A DNA stretch of 52,802 nucleotides from Spirochaetales bacterium (GTDB taxonomy: Bacteria; Spirochaetota; Spirochaetia; Treponematales; Treponemataceae), in contig JAQXNX010000029.1 in assembly GCA_029098225.1 (NCBI GenBank), positions 1 through 52,802 of the forward strand, given 5' to 3'. The translations under genes were made by a program, and so were the position numbers. Under the pieces are notes generated by a model. It was not told the DNA's origin and made no database searches. It worked only from the letters and a program-made list of their open reading frames with translations. Of this stretch, positions 8,004-15,581 are shown piece after piece (positions within the stretch are counted from its first letter, which is position 1; each line of letters starts with the position of its first letter).

Positions 8004-8702
8004 TCATACAAAGTCGAAATTTTCCAACGCAATTTTAGCAGCATTCTGTTCTGCTTCTTTTTTAGATTTTCCTTTTGCAGGACCAAAAGCTTTGTTTTCA
8101 AGATAAACCTTTACAGAAAAAGTTCTGTCATGCTCCGGACCTTCTACCCCGCAAATTTCGTATTTTGGTGTTTTTTTAGATATTTTCTGATATTTTTCCT
8201 GAAGAACGGTTTTAAAATCCTTCATGCCAAAATGCTGAACATTATTTATGGCGGGAATTATAAATGAAAGCACATATTTTTCGGCTGCTTTGTAACCGGA
8301 ATCAAGATAATATGCACCGATAACTGCTTCCATGCAGTCTGCAAGAATGGCAGGCTTTTTTCTTCCGCCTGTCATTTCTTCGCCTTTACCCATTACTAAA
8401 AGCTTATGAATTCCAAACTGAAGGGCTACAGGCGCAAGTGCTTTTTCTGAAACTACAGCAGATTTTATTTTAGCAAGATCGCCTTCGGGATTATCTAGAT
8501 TTGTATAAAGATAAGACGCAGTAACCATTCCCAATACTGAATCGCCAAGAAATTCCAGGCGTTCGTTGTTTTTCATTCCGGGATTTTCGTTTGTAATGGA
8601 ACGATGATGAAAGGCCTGATCTAAAAGCTCCAGGTTTTTGAAGGAAATGTCTACTTTATTGCAGAACTCTTTAAGTTCTTTCTGTCTTTTGCTGTCTATC
8701 AT
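8004..8702 (-). CDS. rnc: Ribonuclease III
   Basis: This 232-aa endonuclease cuts double-stranded RNA in rRNA and mRNA processing. The signature NERLEFLGDSVL (residues 46-57) contains the catalytic Glu and Asp, and the second acidic pair lies in ADCMEAVIGA. A C-terminal dsRNA-binding domain ends with KGKSKKEAEQNAAKIAL. I prefer the ATG at 8702, behind GGCGGAAAAA; a TTG six codons upstream (8720) is possible. The gene follows the acpP terminator, so it needs some readthrough or its own promoter, and it lies directly upstream of the cyclase gene. Confidence 0.95.
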   Translation of the reverse strand: MIDSKRQKELKEFCNKVDISFKNLELLDQAFHHRSITNENPGMKNNERLEFLGDSVLGMVTASYLYTNLDNPEGDLAKIKSAVVSEKALAPVALQFGIHKLLVMGKGEEMTGGRKKPAILADCMEAVIGAYYLDSGYKAAEKYVLSFIIPAINNVQHFGMKDFKTVLQEKYQKISKKTPKYEICGVEGPEHDRTFSVKVYLENKAFGPAKGKSKKEAEQNAAKIALENFDFV

Positions 8703-8730
8703 TTTTTCCGCCGTAAGCAAAAATATACTA

Positions 8731-8766
8731 AAAAAAAAGGCACAGGAAATTACCTGCGCCTTTTTA
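8731..8766 (-). terminator. Terminator of the rpmF-acpP unit
   Basis: On the minus strand GGCGCAGG pairs with CCTGTGCC (plus positions 8739-8760, one G-U pair) and is followed by eight T residues. Plus-strand T residues at 8761-8765 could make it work in both directions. Confidence 0.85.
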
Positions 8767-8783
8767 TATTAACTAAAAGCGAA

Positions 8784-9023
8784 TTACTTGCTCTGTTCAG
8801 CTTTGATGAAGTCATATGCATCGCGAACTGTTTCAAATTCGTTAGCTCTTTCATCTGGAATGCTTACTCCAAGTTCTTCTTCAATAGCATATACTAATTC
8901 ATAAGTATCAAGGCTATCTGCTCCTAAGTCATTTCTGAATGAAGAATCCAAAGTGATTTTTGATTCTTCAATTTCCAATTTGTCAGCGATAAGCTTCTGG
9001 ATTTTTTCAAATAATTCGTCCAT
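8784..9023 (-). CDS. acpP: Acyl carrier protein
   Basis: This 79-aa acidic carrier protein holds growing acyl chains in fatty-acid synthesis. Ser37 in GADSLDTYELV is the 4'-phosphopantetheine site. The rest of the sequence follows the helix pattern of bacterial ACPs (FEKIQKLIADKL, FRNDLGADSLD, ISIPDE-like VSIPDERA). It is encoded 18 nt after rpmF in the same direction, a very common bacterial pairing, with an AGGAG site. CoaD, which helps make the CoA used to load ACP, is encoded nearby. Confidence 0.97.
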   Translation of the reverse strand: MDELFEKIQKLIADKLEIEESKITLDSSFRNDLGADSLDTYELVYAIEEELGVSIPDERANEFETVRDAYDFIKAEQSK

Positions 9024-9041
9024 CTTTTATACTCCTATAAA

Positions 9042-9230
9042 TTAACCATTAACTTCCGGTGTAATTACCTGACGACCACGGTAAAAACCGCATTTTGGGC
9101 AAACATGATGTGACTGTACCAAGTTTCCACAGTTGTTGCATTCAACAAGCTGAGGAGCCTTAAGTTTCATGTTAATGCTCTGGCGTCTCTTTGTTACGGC
9201 CTTCGATGTTTTGGATCTAGGTACTGCCAT
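9042..9230 (-). CDS. rpmF: 50S ribosomal protein L32
   Basis: This is a 62-aa ribosomal protein with the N-terminal MAVPRSKTSKA and a CNNC...CPKC zinc ribbon (near residues 35-48), so it is the zinc-binding form. It is the first gene of the rpmF-acpP unit and is preceded by a GAGG site 10 nt upstream and a good promoter at 9265-9293. Confidence 0.97.
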   Translation of the reverse strand: MAVPRSKTSKAVTKRRQSINMKLKAPQLVECNNCGNLVQSHHVCPKCGFYRGRQVITPEVNG

Positions 9231-9264
9231 AAGTCTTAAACCTCACTAAAATATACTGTCAAAT

Positions 9265-9293
9265 ATAATACAAAACTTAGGAAATAGTGTCAA
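9265..9293 (-). promoter_or_regulatory. Promoter of rpmF-acpP
   Basis: Reading the minus strand: perfect TTGACA (9288-9293), a 17-nt spacer and TATTAT (9265-9270). The start point would lie about 28 nt before the rpmF ATG, leaving room for its ribosome binding site. Confidence 0.8.
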
Positions 9294-9337
9294 TACAACA
9301 ATATGATAAATCAAGGAAATCAATTTTTATAATTATA

Positions 9338-9476
9338 AAGCATTAAGAAGAATTTCGGATTCCAAAACCGCGCGATAACGCGCTACACGTTGTTTGTGGC
9401 ATAGAAACTATATAATGCCGCTTCGCGGCGTCCACAAACAAAGTGTTTTTGTAATCCGAAATTCTTCTTACGCTTT
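9338..9476. repeat. Cloverleaf-like intergenic repeat, copy B
   Basis: The outer stem is a perfect 17 bp: AAGAAGAATTTCGGATT (9346-9362) with its complement at 9453-9469, extended by AAAGC/GCTTT. Inside are hairpin GCGCG-ATAA-CGCGC, a TTGTTTGTGG/CCACAAACAA stem, and hairpin TGCCGC-TTC-GCGGCG. The plan is the same as copy A at 4908-5013, with base changes that keep pairing. It fills most of the 354-bp gap between coaD and rpmF. Confidence 0.75.
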
Positions 9477-9532
9477 TTATTTAATATTATTTCGAAAGCT
9501 TTACGCGTAGTTAATTTTATGTATTTTGAGCA

Positions 9533-9590
9533 CTTTTTGCGAAGCAAAAATGCGTAAATTAAAAAATATCGTTTACGATATTTTTTAATT
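9533..9590 (-). terminator. Terminator hairpins after coaD
   Basis: A perfect 16-bp inverted repeat, AATTAAAAAATATCGT with its complement and a TT loop (9557-9590), overlaps the coaD stop codon. It is followed on the minus strand by hairpin TTTTTGC-GAA-GCAAAAA (9533-9549). The second hairpin and the TGCG after it match the end of the structured repeat at 43951-43974. Confidence 0.6.
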
Positions 9591-10070
9591 ATACTTAGAA
9601 TATTTTTCCTTTAATTTCTTCTCTACCAGTGGAGAGACCATTCTGGAAATGTCGCCGCCGAATTTTGCTAATTCTTTTATTGATGACGACTTTACTATTG
9701 CGTATTTTTCTTTTGACTGAAGGAAAACAGTTTCAATTTCCGGATTCAGGTTCTGGTTCATTGAAGCAAGCTCAAATTCGTAGGCAAAATCGTTGGAAGA
9801 GCGCACTCCCCTTATTAAAACCTTGGCATTATGCTGCTTGGCATAATTTACAATCAGTCCTTCATAAGCGTGAACCGACACATTTTTACAGTCTTTTACA
9901 AGCTCCTTCATCATTTCTACACGTTCTTCAGAAGTAAACATGTATTTTTTATCAGGATTAACAGAAATTACTACATCAATACTTTCAAAAAGTTCAGCAG
10001 CGCGTTTTACAACATCAAGATGTCCGTTTGTAGGAGGATCAAAAGAACCTGCAAATATTGCTTTTACCAT
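9585..10070 (-). CDS. coaD: Phosphopantetheine adenylyltransferase
   Basis: This 161-aa enzyme joins ATP and 4'-phosphopantetheine to give dephospho-CoA, the penultimate step of CoA synthesis. The nucleotidyltransferase motif TNGH (residues 14-17) follows GSFDPP, and IRGVRSSNDFAYE and the C-terminal KSSSIKEL box are intact. The length is normal. There is no clear ribosome binding site before the ATG; a weak TTGTCG-N17-TAGATT promoter ends 7 nt before it, so the mRNA may be leaderless. It is divergent from the lipoprotein gene, with only 55 bp between them. Confidence 0.96.
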   Translation of the reverse strand: MVKAIFAGSFDPPTNGHLDVVKRAAELFESIDVVISVNPDKKYMFTSEERVEMMKELVKDCKNVSVHAYEGLIVNYAKQHNAKVLIRGVRSSNDFAYEFELASMNQNLNPEIETVFLQSKEKYAIVKSSSIKELAKFGGDISRMVSPLVEKKLKEKYSKYN

Positions 10071-10089
10071 GTTTAAAAATCTACATTAT

Positions 10090-10118
10090 TTGACAAAAAG
10101 CGACAATACCTTTATCTT
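10090..10118 (+). promoter_or_regulatory. Promoter of the lipoprotein gene, ATG at the start point
   Basis: TTGACA (10090-10095), a 17-nt spacer and TATCTT (10113-10118). The ATG at 10126 lies 7 nt after the -10 box, so it coincides with the expected transcription start, and there is no Shine-Dalgarno sequence. This predicts a leaderless mRNA. Confidence 0.7.
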
Positions 10119-10125
10119 ATTAGAT

Positions 10126-10761
10126 ATGAAAAGAATATTATTTTTTATATTAATTTCAGTTTCTTTGCTTGTTTTTTACTCATGTGCATCTAATTCTTCT
10201 GAAGAAAAACCTCAGGTTGAAGCTTCTGATGATATAACAGATGTAGATGAAGTTGTAGATACAGAAGTTTCTTCGGTAGAAGATGATGTAGTTTTTCTTG
10301 ATGATGTTCAGGAAGTTCCAGATAACGAAGATGAATATCTGCGTTCTACAAATGAACTTAGTGCAGAAGAATCTGTATCTAAACAGGAATTCGAGGAGGA
10401 TAAGGCAGAAATTCTCAGAATAATTGCCGAACTTGAAAAAATTATGAAAAAAGGAGATTTTGAAGGCTGGAAAAAATATATAGCTCCGGATTCAATCAAC
10501 TATTATTCATCTCCTGCAAATATCAGAAAGGTTCAGAAAAAGCTCCCTGATAAAACAACTCAGCTGCACGGAATTAAAGACTATTTTACAAAGGTTTTTA
10601 TAAAAATCAGACAGGGAAGCTCTGTAGAAGAAATCCGCTATATTTCTAAAAACAATATCCGCGGAGGCTATTACAAGGCAGATAAAACTACATTTGTAAT
10701 TACCTATTATTTTGTAAAAATAGATGGTAAATGGTACGTTCACATTCCGCCGGTTGAATAA
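10126..10761 (+). CDS. Lipoprotein with acidic linker and NTF2-like domain
   Basis: This 211-aa exported protein has a short basic start, a hydrophobic segment and the lipobox FYSC with Cys20, followed by a long acidic linker (about residues 25-85). The C-terminal domain (about 90-211) starts with a helix (EILRIIAELEKIMKKGDFEGW) and ends KIDGKWYVHIPPVE, which resembles SnoaL/NTF2-like domains with the WxxYxxP pattern. The reading frame is open upstream to 9940, but that part overlaps coaD and precedes the promoter, so the ATG at 10126 is the start. The ligand is unknown. It is anchored to the inner or outer membrane. Confidence 0.8.
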   Translation: MKRILFFILISVSLLVFYSCASNSSEEKPQVEASDDITDVDEVVDTEVSSVEDDVVFLDDVQEVPDNEDEYLRSTNELSAEESVSKQEFEEDKAEILRIIAELEKIMKKGDFEGWKKYIAPDSINYYSSPANIRKVQKKLPDKTTQLHGIKDYFTKVFIKIRQGSSVEEIRYISKNNIRGGYYKADKTTFVITYYFVKIDGKWYVHIPPVE

Positions 10762-10789
10762 TACATAAAAAATTGTAACTTGTTTTACA

Positions 10790-10818
10790 TTGCTTTTTTA
10801 CTATCTATATAGTATAAT
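10790..10818 (+). promoter_or_regulatory. Promoter of the HEAT-repeat protein gene
   Basis: TTGCTT (10790-10795), a 17-nt spacer and a perfect TATAAT (10813-10818). The predicted leader of about 40 nt holds a small GCGG/CCGC hairpin and an AGGAG site. Confidence 0.75.
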
Positions 10819-10866
10819 ACATAAATGCAAATGCGGAGTTCAGGCCGCTAACGAGGAGAAAAAACG

Positions 10867-11595
10867 ATGAAGTTTTCTAAAAAAATCTTTGTAAGTACAG
10901 CAATTTTACTTTCATTCAGTTTTGCTTTTGCACAGAATAATTCAGAAATTTCTGCTGAGGAAGATTACCTTACAGATCTGGATGGCGAAATTATATCAAC
11001 ACTTGCAGACTCAGACGAATATGATAACAAACTTGTTGCTTTACAGTATCTTGAAGCAGCTCTTGAAGATGGAAACACTTCTGATTCAGTTATCAGAGCA
11101 ATGGATAAACTTGCAGGAGAAGGTCTTACAAGTCAGACTCGTACAAAAGGTCGTCTTTCAAATAACTTCCCTGAAATCCGCCGCGAAGCATGTCTTTTAA
11201 TGGCAAAGGTTCCTACAGAACATACAAAAAATACACTTACATATATTGCAGTAAATGATGCAGAACCTATGGTAATTGCTGCTGCTGTTAAATCTCTTGG
11301 CGAAATTGGAATCAACAATAATGATGAAACTGTAGATGCAATCGTTTATGCTAACAAACGCAACAGAGCATTGAATCCTACAAGCAGCCTTGCTTTTGAA
11401 GTTTTGAACGCATTTGAATTACTTGCAGATTCAACAGAAAATAAAAAATCAATGATTGATGAAATTTCTTATATTGCAACAAACTTCAAGTACAATACAG
11501 CTGTAAGACAGAAGGCACAGAAGCTTTTGAAAACTTTATCTCCATCTGCATCTTCTTCAGACAGCAAAAAAAAGAATAATTCAGAAGGAAAATAA
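10867..11595 (+). CDS. Exported HEAT-repeat protein
   Basis: This 242-aa protein has a classical signal peptide (cleavage expected after SFAFA, near residue 22) and then paired helices typical of HEAT repeats: DNKLVALQYLEAAL, IRREACLLMAKV, EPMVIAAAVKSLGEIG, VRQKAQKLLKTL. It ends in a Ser/Lys-rich tail. It probably acts as a periplasmic scaffold; no enzyme motif is visible. AGGAG lies 8 nt before the ATG, and the gene has its own promoter and terminator, so it is a single-gene unit. Confidence 0.85.
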   Translation: MKFSKKIFVSTAILLSFSFAFAQNNSEISAEEDYLTDLDGEIISTLADSDEYDNKLVALQYLEAALEDGNTSDSVIRAMDKLAGEGLTSQTRTKGRLSNNFPEIRREACLLMAKVPTEHTKNTLTYIAVNDAEPMVIAAAVKSLGEIGINNNDETVDAIVYANKRNRALNPTSSLAFEVLNAFELLADSTENKKSMIDEISYIATNFKYNTAVRQKAQKLLKTLSPSASSSDSKKKNNSEGK

Positions 11596-11619
11596 TAAAT
11601 TTTCTTTTTAATACGGAGA

Positions 11620-11657
11620 ATGGGCTTTACTGTATAGCAGGAAAGCCCATTTTTTTA
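11620..11657 (+). terminator. Terminator of the HEAT-repeat gene
   Basis: ATGGGCTTT (11620-11628) pairs with AAAGCCCAT (11642-11650), followed by seven T residues. Confidence 0.9.
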
Positions 11658-11710
11658 TATAATCAAAAAACTATCCTAAAAAGTTGTATTCCAGGGAGGA
11701 TAATACATAT

Positions 11711-12301
11711 ATGGAGCCAATAATTTTAGCATCTTCTTCACCACGCCGGCAGGAAATTCTTAAAATGCTAAAAATTCCTTATCAGGTTATAATTCCAAAC
11801 ATTGACGAAACTCTTACAAATGCTATAGAAAGCGACCAGATTCCGGAACTTCTTGCAAGAGAAAAAGTTACTGCTGTAATTCAGAGTCTTCCAAAAGGTC
11901 AGGAAATTCCATGGGTTTTGGGTGCAGATACTGTCATTTATTTTGACGGGAAAATTCTTGGAAAACCCCAGAATCACGAAATGGCCATTGAATATTTAAA
12001 AATGCTGCAGGGTAAAACTCATACAGTAATAACTGCAATTGTTCTATATAATGGTCATACTCACGAAACATCCAGCAGAATAAACAAAACACTGGTTACC
12101 TTCTCTCCAATGACAGATGAAGAAATTTCGTGGTATGTAGAAACCGGAGAATGGCACGGGGCAGCCGGCGGTTACAGGATTCAGAGTCTTGCTTCCTGCT
12201 TTGTTCAGAAAATTGAAGGTTCCTATTCCTGTGTCATAGGCTTGCCTATTTCGGAGCTTTACGATATATTAAAGGAACAAGGCTATTCCGTATTGGAGTA
12301 G
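11711..12301 (+). CDS. maf: Maf-family nucleotide pyrophosphatase
   Basis: This 196-aa cytoplasmic enzyme hydrolyses non-canonical or modified nucleoside triphosphates. The signature ASSSPRRQEIL (residues 7-17) is at the N-terminus, with the substrate pocket pieces AREKV, GADTV (about 73-77), GKP, and GAAGGYRIQ (about 153-161). I choose the ATG at 11711 behind AGGGAGGA; the frame extends to a TTG at 11684, but that overlaps the ribosome binding site. It precedes the rpsB leader by about 110 bp and may be read into that operon. Confidence 0.92.
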   Translation: MEPIILASSSPRRQEILKMLKIPYQVIIPNIDETLTNAIESDQIPELLAREKVTAVIQSLPKGQEIPWVLGADTVIYFDGKILGKPQNHEMAIEYLKMLQGKTHTVITAIVLYNGHTHETSSRINKTLVTFSPMTDEEISWYVETGEWHGAAGGYRIQSLASCFVQKIEGSYSCVIGLPISELYDILKEQGYSVLE

Positions 12302-12314
12302 TTTAAATAAAACA

Positions 12315-12410
12315 GGCTCGTAGAGCCATATATTCCGTGCTTTGCCAATACGGCAAGTATCGAGAAACAGAGTTTGGTCGTGTTTTATAACACGCGTGAA
12401 GGAGTTAATC
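12315..12410 (+). promoter_or_regulatory. Structured leader of the rpsB operon
   Basis: Three hairpins lie between maf and rpsB: GGCTC-GTA-GAGCC (12315-12327), TTGCC/GGCAA (12342-12356) and CGTGTT-TTAT-AACACG (12379-12394). The AAGGAG site follows the last one. Ribosomal protein S2 controls its own mRNA through leaders in other bacteria, so the same role is likely here, though this RNA does not match a class I can name. Confidence 0.45.
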
Positions 12411-13286
12411 ATGGCAGTAGTAACCATGAAGAACCTGCTTGAATCTGGAGTTCACTTCGGTCATCAGGTAAAACGCTGGGATCCACGTATGAAGAAGTAC
12501 ATCTTCGCAGAACGCAATGGTATCCATATTATTGACTTGCAGAAGACAATTGCTGCAATTAAAGACGGTTATGATGAAGTACGCAAAGTTACTGCATCAG
12601 GAAAATCAGTTCTCTTCGTAGGAACTAAAAAACAGGCACAGCAGGCTATTCAGAAAGAAGCTGAACGCTGTGGTATGTTCTATGTAAACAACCGCTGGCT
12701 TGGTGGTATGCTTACAAACTTCTCTACAATCAAAAAATCACTTCAGCGCCTCAAGAAAATCGAAAAGATGGAAATTGACGGCACATTCGATAATCTTACA
12801 AAGAAAGAAGTAGCTGCACTCCAGAAGGAAAAGGCTAAGCTCGAAAAGAACCTTGGTGGTATTAAAGAAATGAAGGAACTCCCGGGAGCAATCTTCATTA
12901 TCGATACACACAAGGAACAGCTTGCAGTTGCAGAAGCACGCAGAATGGGTATTCCAATCATTGCTGTTGTAGATACAAACTGTAACCCTGAAGGAATTGA
13001 CTTCCCTATTCCTGGTAATGATGACGCTATCCGCGCTATTTCTTTGTTCACTTCAATTATTGCAAATGCAGTAATTGAATCTGACAACGAAGCTGGACTT
13101 AAGATTCTTGAAAACCTTGGTGATGAAGAAGAAATCACAACAGATGCAGTTATCAAGAATGAAGATGAGGAAATCGTTGATTACTCTAACTACGAGCCTA
13201 CAGAGCAGAAAGAAGAAGATATTGAAGCTGATAAAGAAGAAAGCCTTGCTGACAATGTAGACGAAGACAATATTTATAAGGACTAA
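12411..13286 (+). CDS. rpsB: 30S ribosomal protein S2
   Basis: This 291-aa ribosomal protein starts [19 protein letters not shown] and has the S2 signatures [23 protein letters not shown] and [12 protein letters not shown]. About 60 acidic residues after position 230 ([20 protein letters not shown]) form a tail longer than in E. coli. The ATG at 12411 has an AAGGAG site; the frame upstream of it is the structured leader. It heads the translation block and is followed by tsf after only 3 nt. Confidence 0.97.
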   Translation: MAVVTMKNLLESGVHFGHQVKRWDPRMKKYIFAERNGIHIIDLQKTIAAIKDGYDEVRKVTASGKSVLFVGTKKQAQQAIQKEAERCGMFYVNNRWLGGMLTNFSTIKKSLQRLKKIEKMEIDGTFDNLTKKEVAALQKEKAKLEKNLGGIKEMKELPGAIFIIDTHKEQLAVAEARRMGIPIIAVVDTNCNPEGIDFPIPGNDDAIRAISLFTSIIANAVIESDNEAGLKILENLGDEEEITTDAVIKNEDEEIVDYSNYEPTEQKEEDIEADKEESLADNVDEDNIYKD

Positions 13287-13289
13287 AAA

Positions 13290-14123
13290 ATGGCAATTAC
13301 AGCAGCTGATGTTAAAGCACTCCGCGAAAAGACCGGAGCCGGCATGATGGAATGTAAAAAAGCCCTTACAGAATGTGAAGGAGATATGGAAAAGGCAGAA
13401 AAGTACCTTAAGGAAAAGGGACTTGCTGCAGTAGCTAAGAGAGCCGAAAGAGCAACTTCTGAAGGACGTTTATTCATCCGTGAACAGAATGGAAAAATTG
13501 CAGTTGTTGAACTTACTTGTGAAACAGACTTTGTTGCAAATAACTCTGATTTTATTGCAGTTGGAGAAAAGCTTTTGGATGCAACTTTTGAAAAGGGTTA
13601 CACAAAAGTTGAAGCTGAACACAATACAATTCTTGAACCACTCAAAGTTTCTATCCGCGAAAACATGAATGTTGCAAAGGTAGAAGTTATTGATGTTCCG
13701 GCAGATTCTTCTGCAGCTTTCTATATTCACTCTGACCACAAAACTGGTGCAGTTGTAGTTGTAAAGGGTTCTACAGCAGATGTTGTTAAAACATTTGCTA
13801 AAGACTGCTGTCTCCACATTGCAGCTTTCACACCTGCATACACATCTAAAAAAGATGTTCCGGAAAGCTACATTGCTGAACAGAAGGAAATCTTTAAAGC
13901 TCAGATGGATCAGGATGAAAAGATGGCTGGTAAGCCTGAAAACGTTAAGGAAGGAATTCTTCAGGGTAAGATTAACAAGCACCTTGCAGAAATCTGTTTC
14001 GAAGACCAGATGTTCGTAAAGGACGACAAGAAAACTGTAACAGCAAAGCTTGCAGAAGTTGGAAAGGAAGCTGGAGCTACATTGAGCTTCGCAACAGCTA
14101 AACTTTTTGTTTTAGGGAAATAG
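13290..14123 (+). CDS. tsf: Elongation factor Ts
   Basis: This 277-aa factor releases GDP from EF-Tu. The N-terminal UBA-like region ends with the signature KTGAGMMECKKAL (about residues 14-26), and the TETDFVA-like motif CETDFVANN lies near residues 75-83. It is the shorter form of the family. It lies directly after rpsB in the usual bacterial order and is transcribed with it. Confidence 0.97.
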   Translation: MAITAADVKALREKTGAGMMECKKALTECEGDMEKAEKYLKEKGLAAVAKRAERATSEGRLFIREQNGKIAVVELTCETDFVANNSDFIAVGEKLLDATFEKGYTKVEAEHNTILEPLKVSIRENMNVAKVEVIDVPADSSAAFYIHSDHKTGAVVVVKGSTADVVKTFAKDCCLHIAAFTPAYTSKKDVPESYIAEQKEIFKAQMDQDEKMAGKPENVKEGILQGKINKHLAEICFEDQMFVKDDKKTVTAKLAEVGKEAGATLSFATAKLFVLGK

Positions 14124-14162
14124 CTTGTTATCCTCCAACACGTGAGGAAATGACAATATTAT

Positions 14163-14292
14163 TTATCAGATAATTAATTATTTTTTATCTGATAATTATA
14201 TTTTGCCGGAAGCTAAAGATGCCGTACACAACATCTGCACAAGCGAAGCGCGGAAGCCGTTGTGGACGGTAGCTTTAGCTGGAAGGCAAAAT
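14163..14292. repeat. Two inverted repeats between tsf and frr
   Basis: The first, TTATCAGATAA/TTATCTGATAA (14163-14195), is a simple AT-rich hairpin. The second spans 14200-14292 with three nested stems: ATTTTGCC/GGCAAAAT, AGCTAAAG (14211-14218) with CTTTAGCT (14273-14280), and CCGTACACAAC with GTTGTGGACGG (one mismatch). It lacks the T run of a terminator and lies inside a likely operon, so it may be an mRNA processing or stability element, or a repeat insertion. Confidence 0.65.
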
Positions 14293-14322
14293 TTTATTAA
14301 ATAAATAATATAGGAGTTAGAA

Positions 14323-14865
14323 ATGGCAGATATTGAAGAAAGAATGACTAAAACTATCGATTCATTAAAGGATTCATTCAATACAATCAGAACTGGACGC
14401 GCTAATGCCGCAATTTTTGATAAGGTTCGTGTTGATTATTACGGAACAAAATCACCTTTGAATCAGGTTGCTACAATTGCAATTCCTGAAGCTCGTTCTG
14501 TCATCATCACTCCTTTTGACAAATCACTTATTTCAGAAATTGAAAAGGCAATTCAGGTTGCAGACCTTGGATTAAACCCGTCAAACGACGGAAAAGTAAT
14601 CCGTATTTCAATTCCTGCCCTCACAGCAGACCGCCGCAAGGAGCTTGTAAAACAGGCTAAGACAGTTGCAGAAAACTCAAGAACAGCAATCCGCAATATC
14701 CGCCGCGACGGAAACGACGACCTCAAGAAACAGCAGAAAGACGGAACTCTCACAGAGGACGGACTTAAAACAGAAACTGACAAGCTCCAGAAGCTTACAG
14801 ATAAATACATCGAAGAAATCAACAAGATTTACGATGCAAAAGAAAAGGACATTTTGCAGAACTAA
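14323..14865 (+). CDS. frr: Ribosome recycling factor
   Basis: This 180-aa factor splits the ribosome from mRNA after termination, together with EF-G. The two-domain pattern is visible: an N-terminal helix with LKDSFNTIRTGRANAAI, the hinge around VRIS-like VIRISIPALTADRRKELVK, and a C-terminal Lys/Glu-rich helix ending IYDAKEKDILQN. TAGGAG lies 8 nt before the ATG. Its stop codon overlaps the uppS start (TAATG), so the two are coupled. PyrH, often found here in other bacteria, is not present. Confidence 0.97.
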   Translation: MADIEERMTKTIDSLKDSFNTIRTGRANAAIFDKVRVDYYGTKSPLNQVATIAIPEARSVIITPFDKSLISEIEKAIQVADLGLNPSNDGKVIRISIPALTADRRKELVKQAKTVAENSRTAIRNIRRDGNDDLKKQQKDGTLTEDGLKTETDKLQKLTDKYIEEINKIYDAKEKDILQN

Positions 14866-15566
14866 TGGCTGTTGATTTAGGAAATCTTCCGCTGCATGTT
14901 GCCATAACAATGGACGGCAACGGAAGATGGGCTCAAAATAGAAACTTACCTCGTACAAGCGGACATAATGAAGGATTAAAGACAGCAAAAAATATAGTTG
15001 CTGCTGCCGATGAGCTTGGAATTAAATACCTTACATTATATGTTTTTTCAACCGAAAACTGGAAAAGAGCCGAGCAGGAAGTCGGCTTTTTAATGAATTT
15101 AATTCATACTCACCTGAAAGGAGAACTTGATTTTTACAGAAAAAATAAAATCAAAATCAATCATATTGGAGATATGAGTGCGCTTCCACAGAATATTCAG
15201 AAAGATATAATTGACTGTATGGAAGACACAAAAAACTATGATAGAATGACATTGAATCTTGCCATTAATTACGGCGGACAAAATGAAATTATCAGAGGAA
15301 TTAAAAAAATATTAAATGAAAATCAGAATATAGAATTAAACGAAAAAAACTTTACAGATTTTCTTGACTTAAAAGGACAGCCACCGGTAGATTTACTCAT
15401 CCGCACAGGCGGCGAACAGCGGCTAAGCAATTTTTTAATTTATCATGTTGCTTATGCTGAGTTTATATATACAAAAACCTTGTGGCCGGACTATAAAAAA
15501 GAAGAATTTTATAAACAGATAGAAGAGTTTCAAAATCGAAACAGAAGATTTGGAGCAGAAAAATAA
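14865..15566 (+). CDS. uppS: Isoprenyl (undecaprenyl) diphosphate synthase
   Basis: This 233-aa cis-prenyltransferase adds isopentenyl units to farnesyl diphosphate to build the C55 lipid carrier for cell-wall and surface glycans. The catalytic MDGNGRWA (about residues 16-23), LYVFSTENWKR, NYGGQNEI and DLLIRTGGEQRLSNFL motifs are complete. The product supplies the lipid needed by the glycan genes further right. It is coupled to frr by a one-base overlap. Confidence 0.96.
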   Translation: MAVDLGNLPLHVAITMDGNGRWAQNRNLPRTSGHNEGLKTAKNIVAAADELGIKYLTLYVFSTENWKRAEQEVGFLMNLIHTHLKGELDFYRKNKIKINHIGDMSALPQNIQKDIIDCMEDTKNYDRMTLNLAINYGGQNEIIRGIKKILNENQNIELNEKNFTDFLDLKGQPPVDLLIRTGGEQRLSNFLIYHVAYAEFIYTKTLWPDYKKEEFYKQIEEFQNRNRRFGAEK

Positions 15567-15581
15567 ATACGGGAAATAATT

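Noticed and set aside
8703..8720. TTG start of rnc
   Set aside because: An ATG with a plausible ribosome binding site lies 18 nt downstream; the TTG cannot be fully excluded.
9940..10125. Longer start for the lipoprotein gene
   Set aside because: The extension overlaps coaD antisense and lies upstream of a good promoter; the internal ATG begins a proper lipoprotein signal.
12342..12410. Longer start for rpsB
   Set aside because: The extra 23 residues are encoded by leader hairpins; the ATG at 12411 has a good AAGGAG site and the conserved S2 start.
12743..13156. Long antisense frame across rpsB
   Set aside because: It is a shadow of biased codon use in a highly expressed gene; no start signal and no protein features.
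13470..13982. 170-codon antisense frame in tsf
   Set aside because: It is Cys/Phe/Asn-rich, typical of reverse frames of AT-rich coding sequence; no ribosome binding site.
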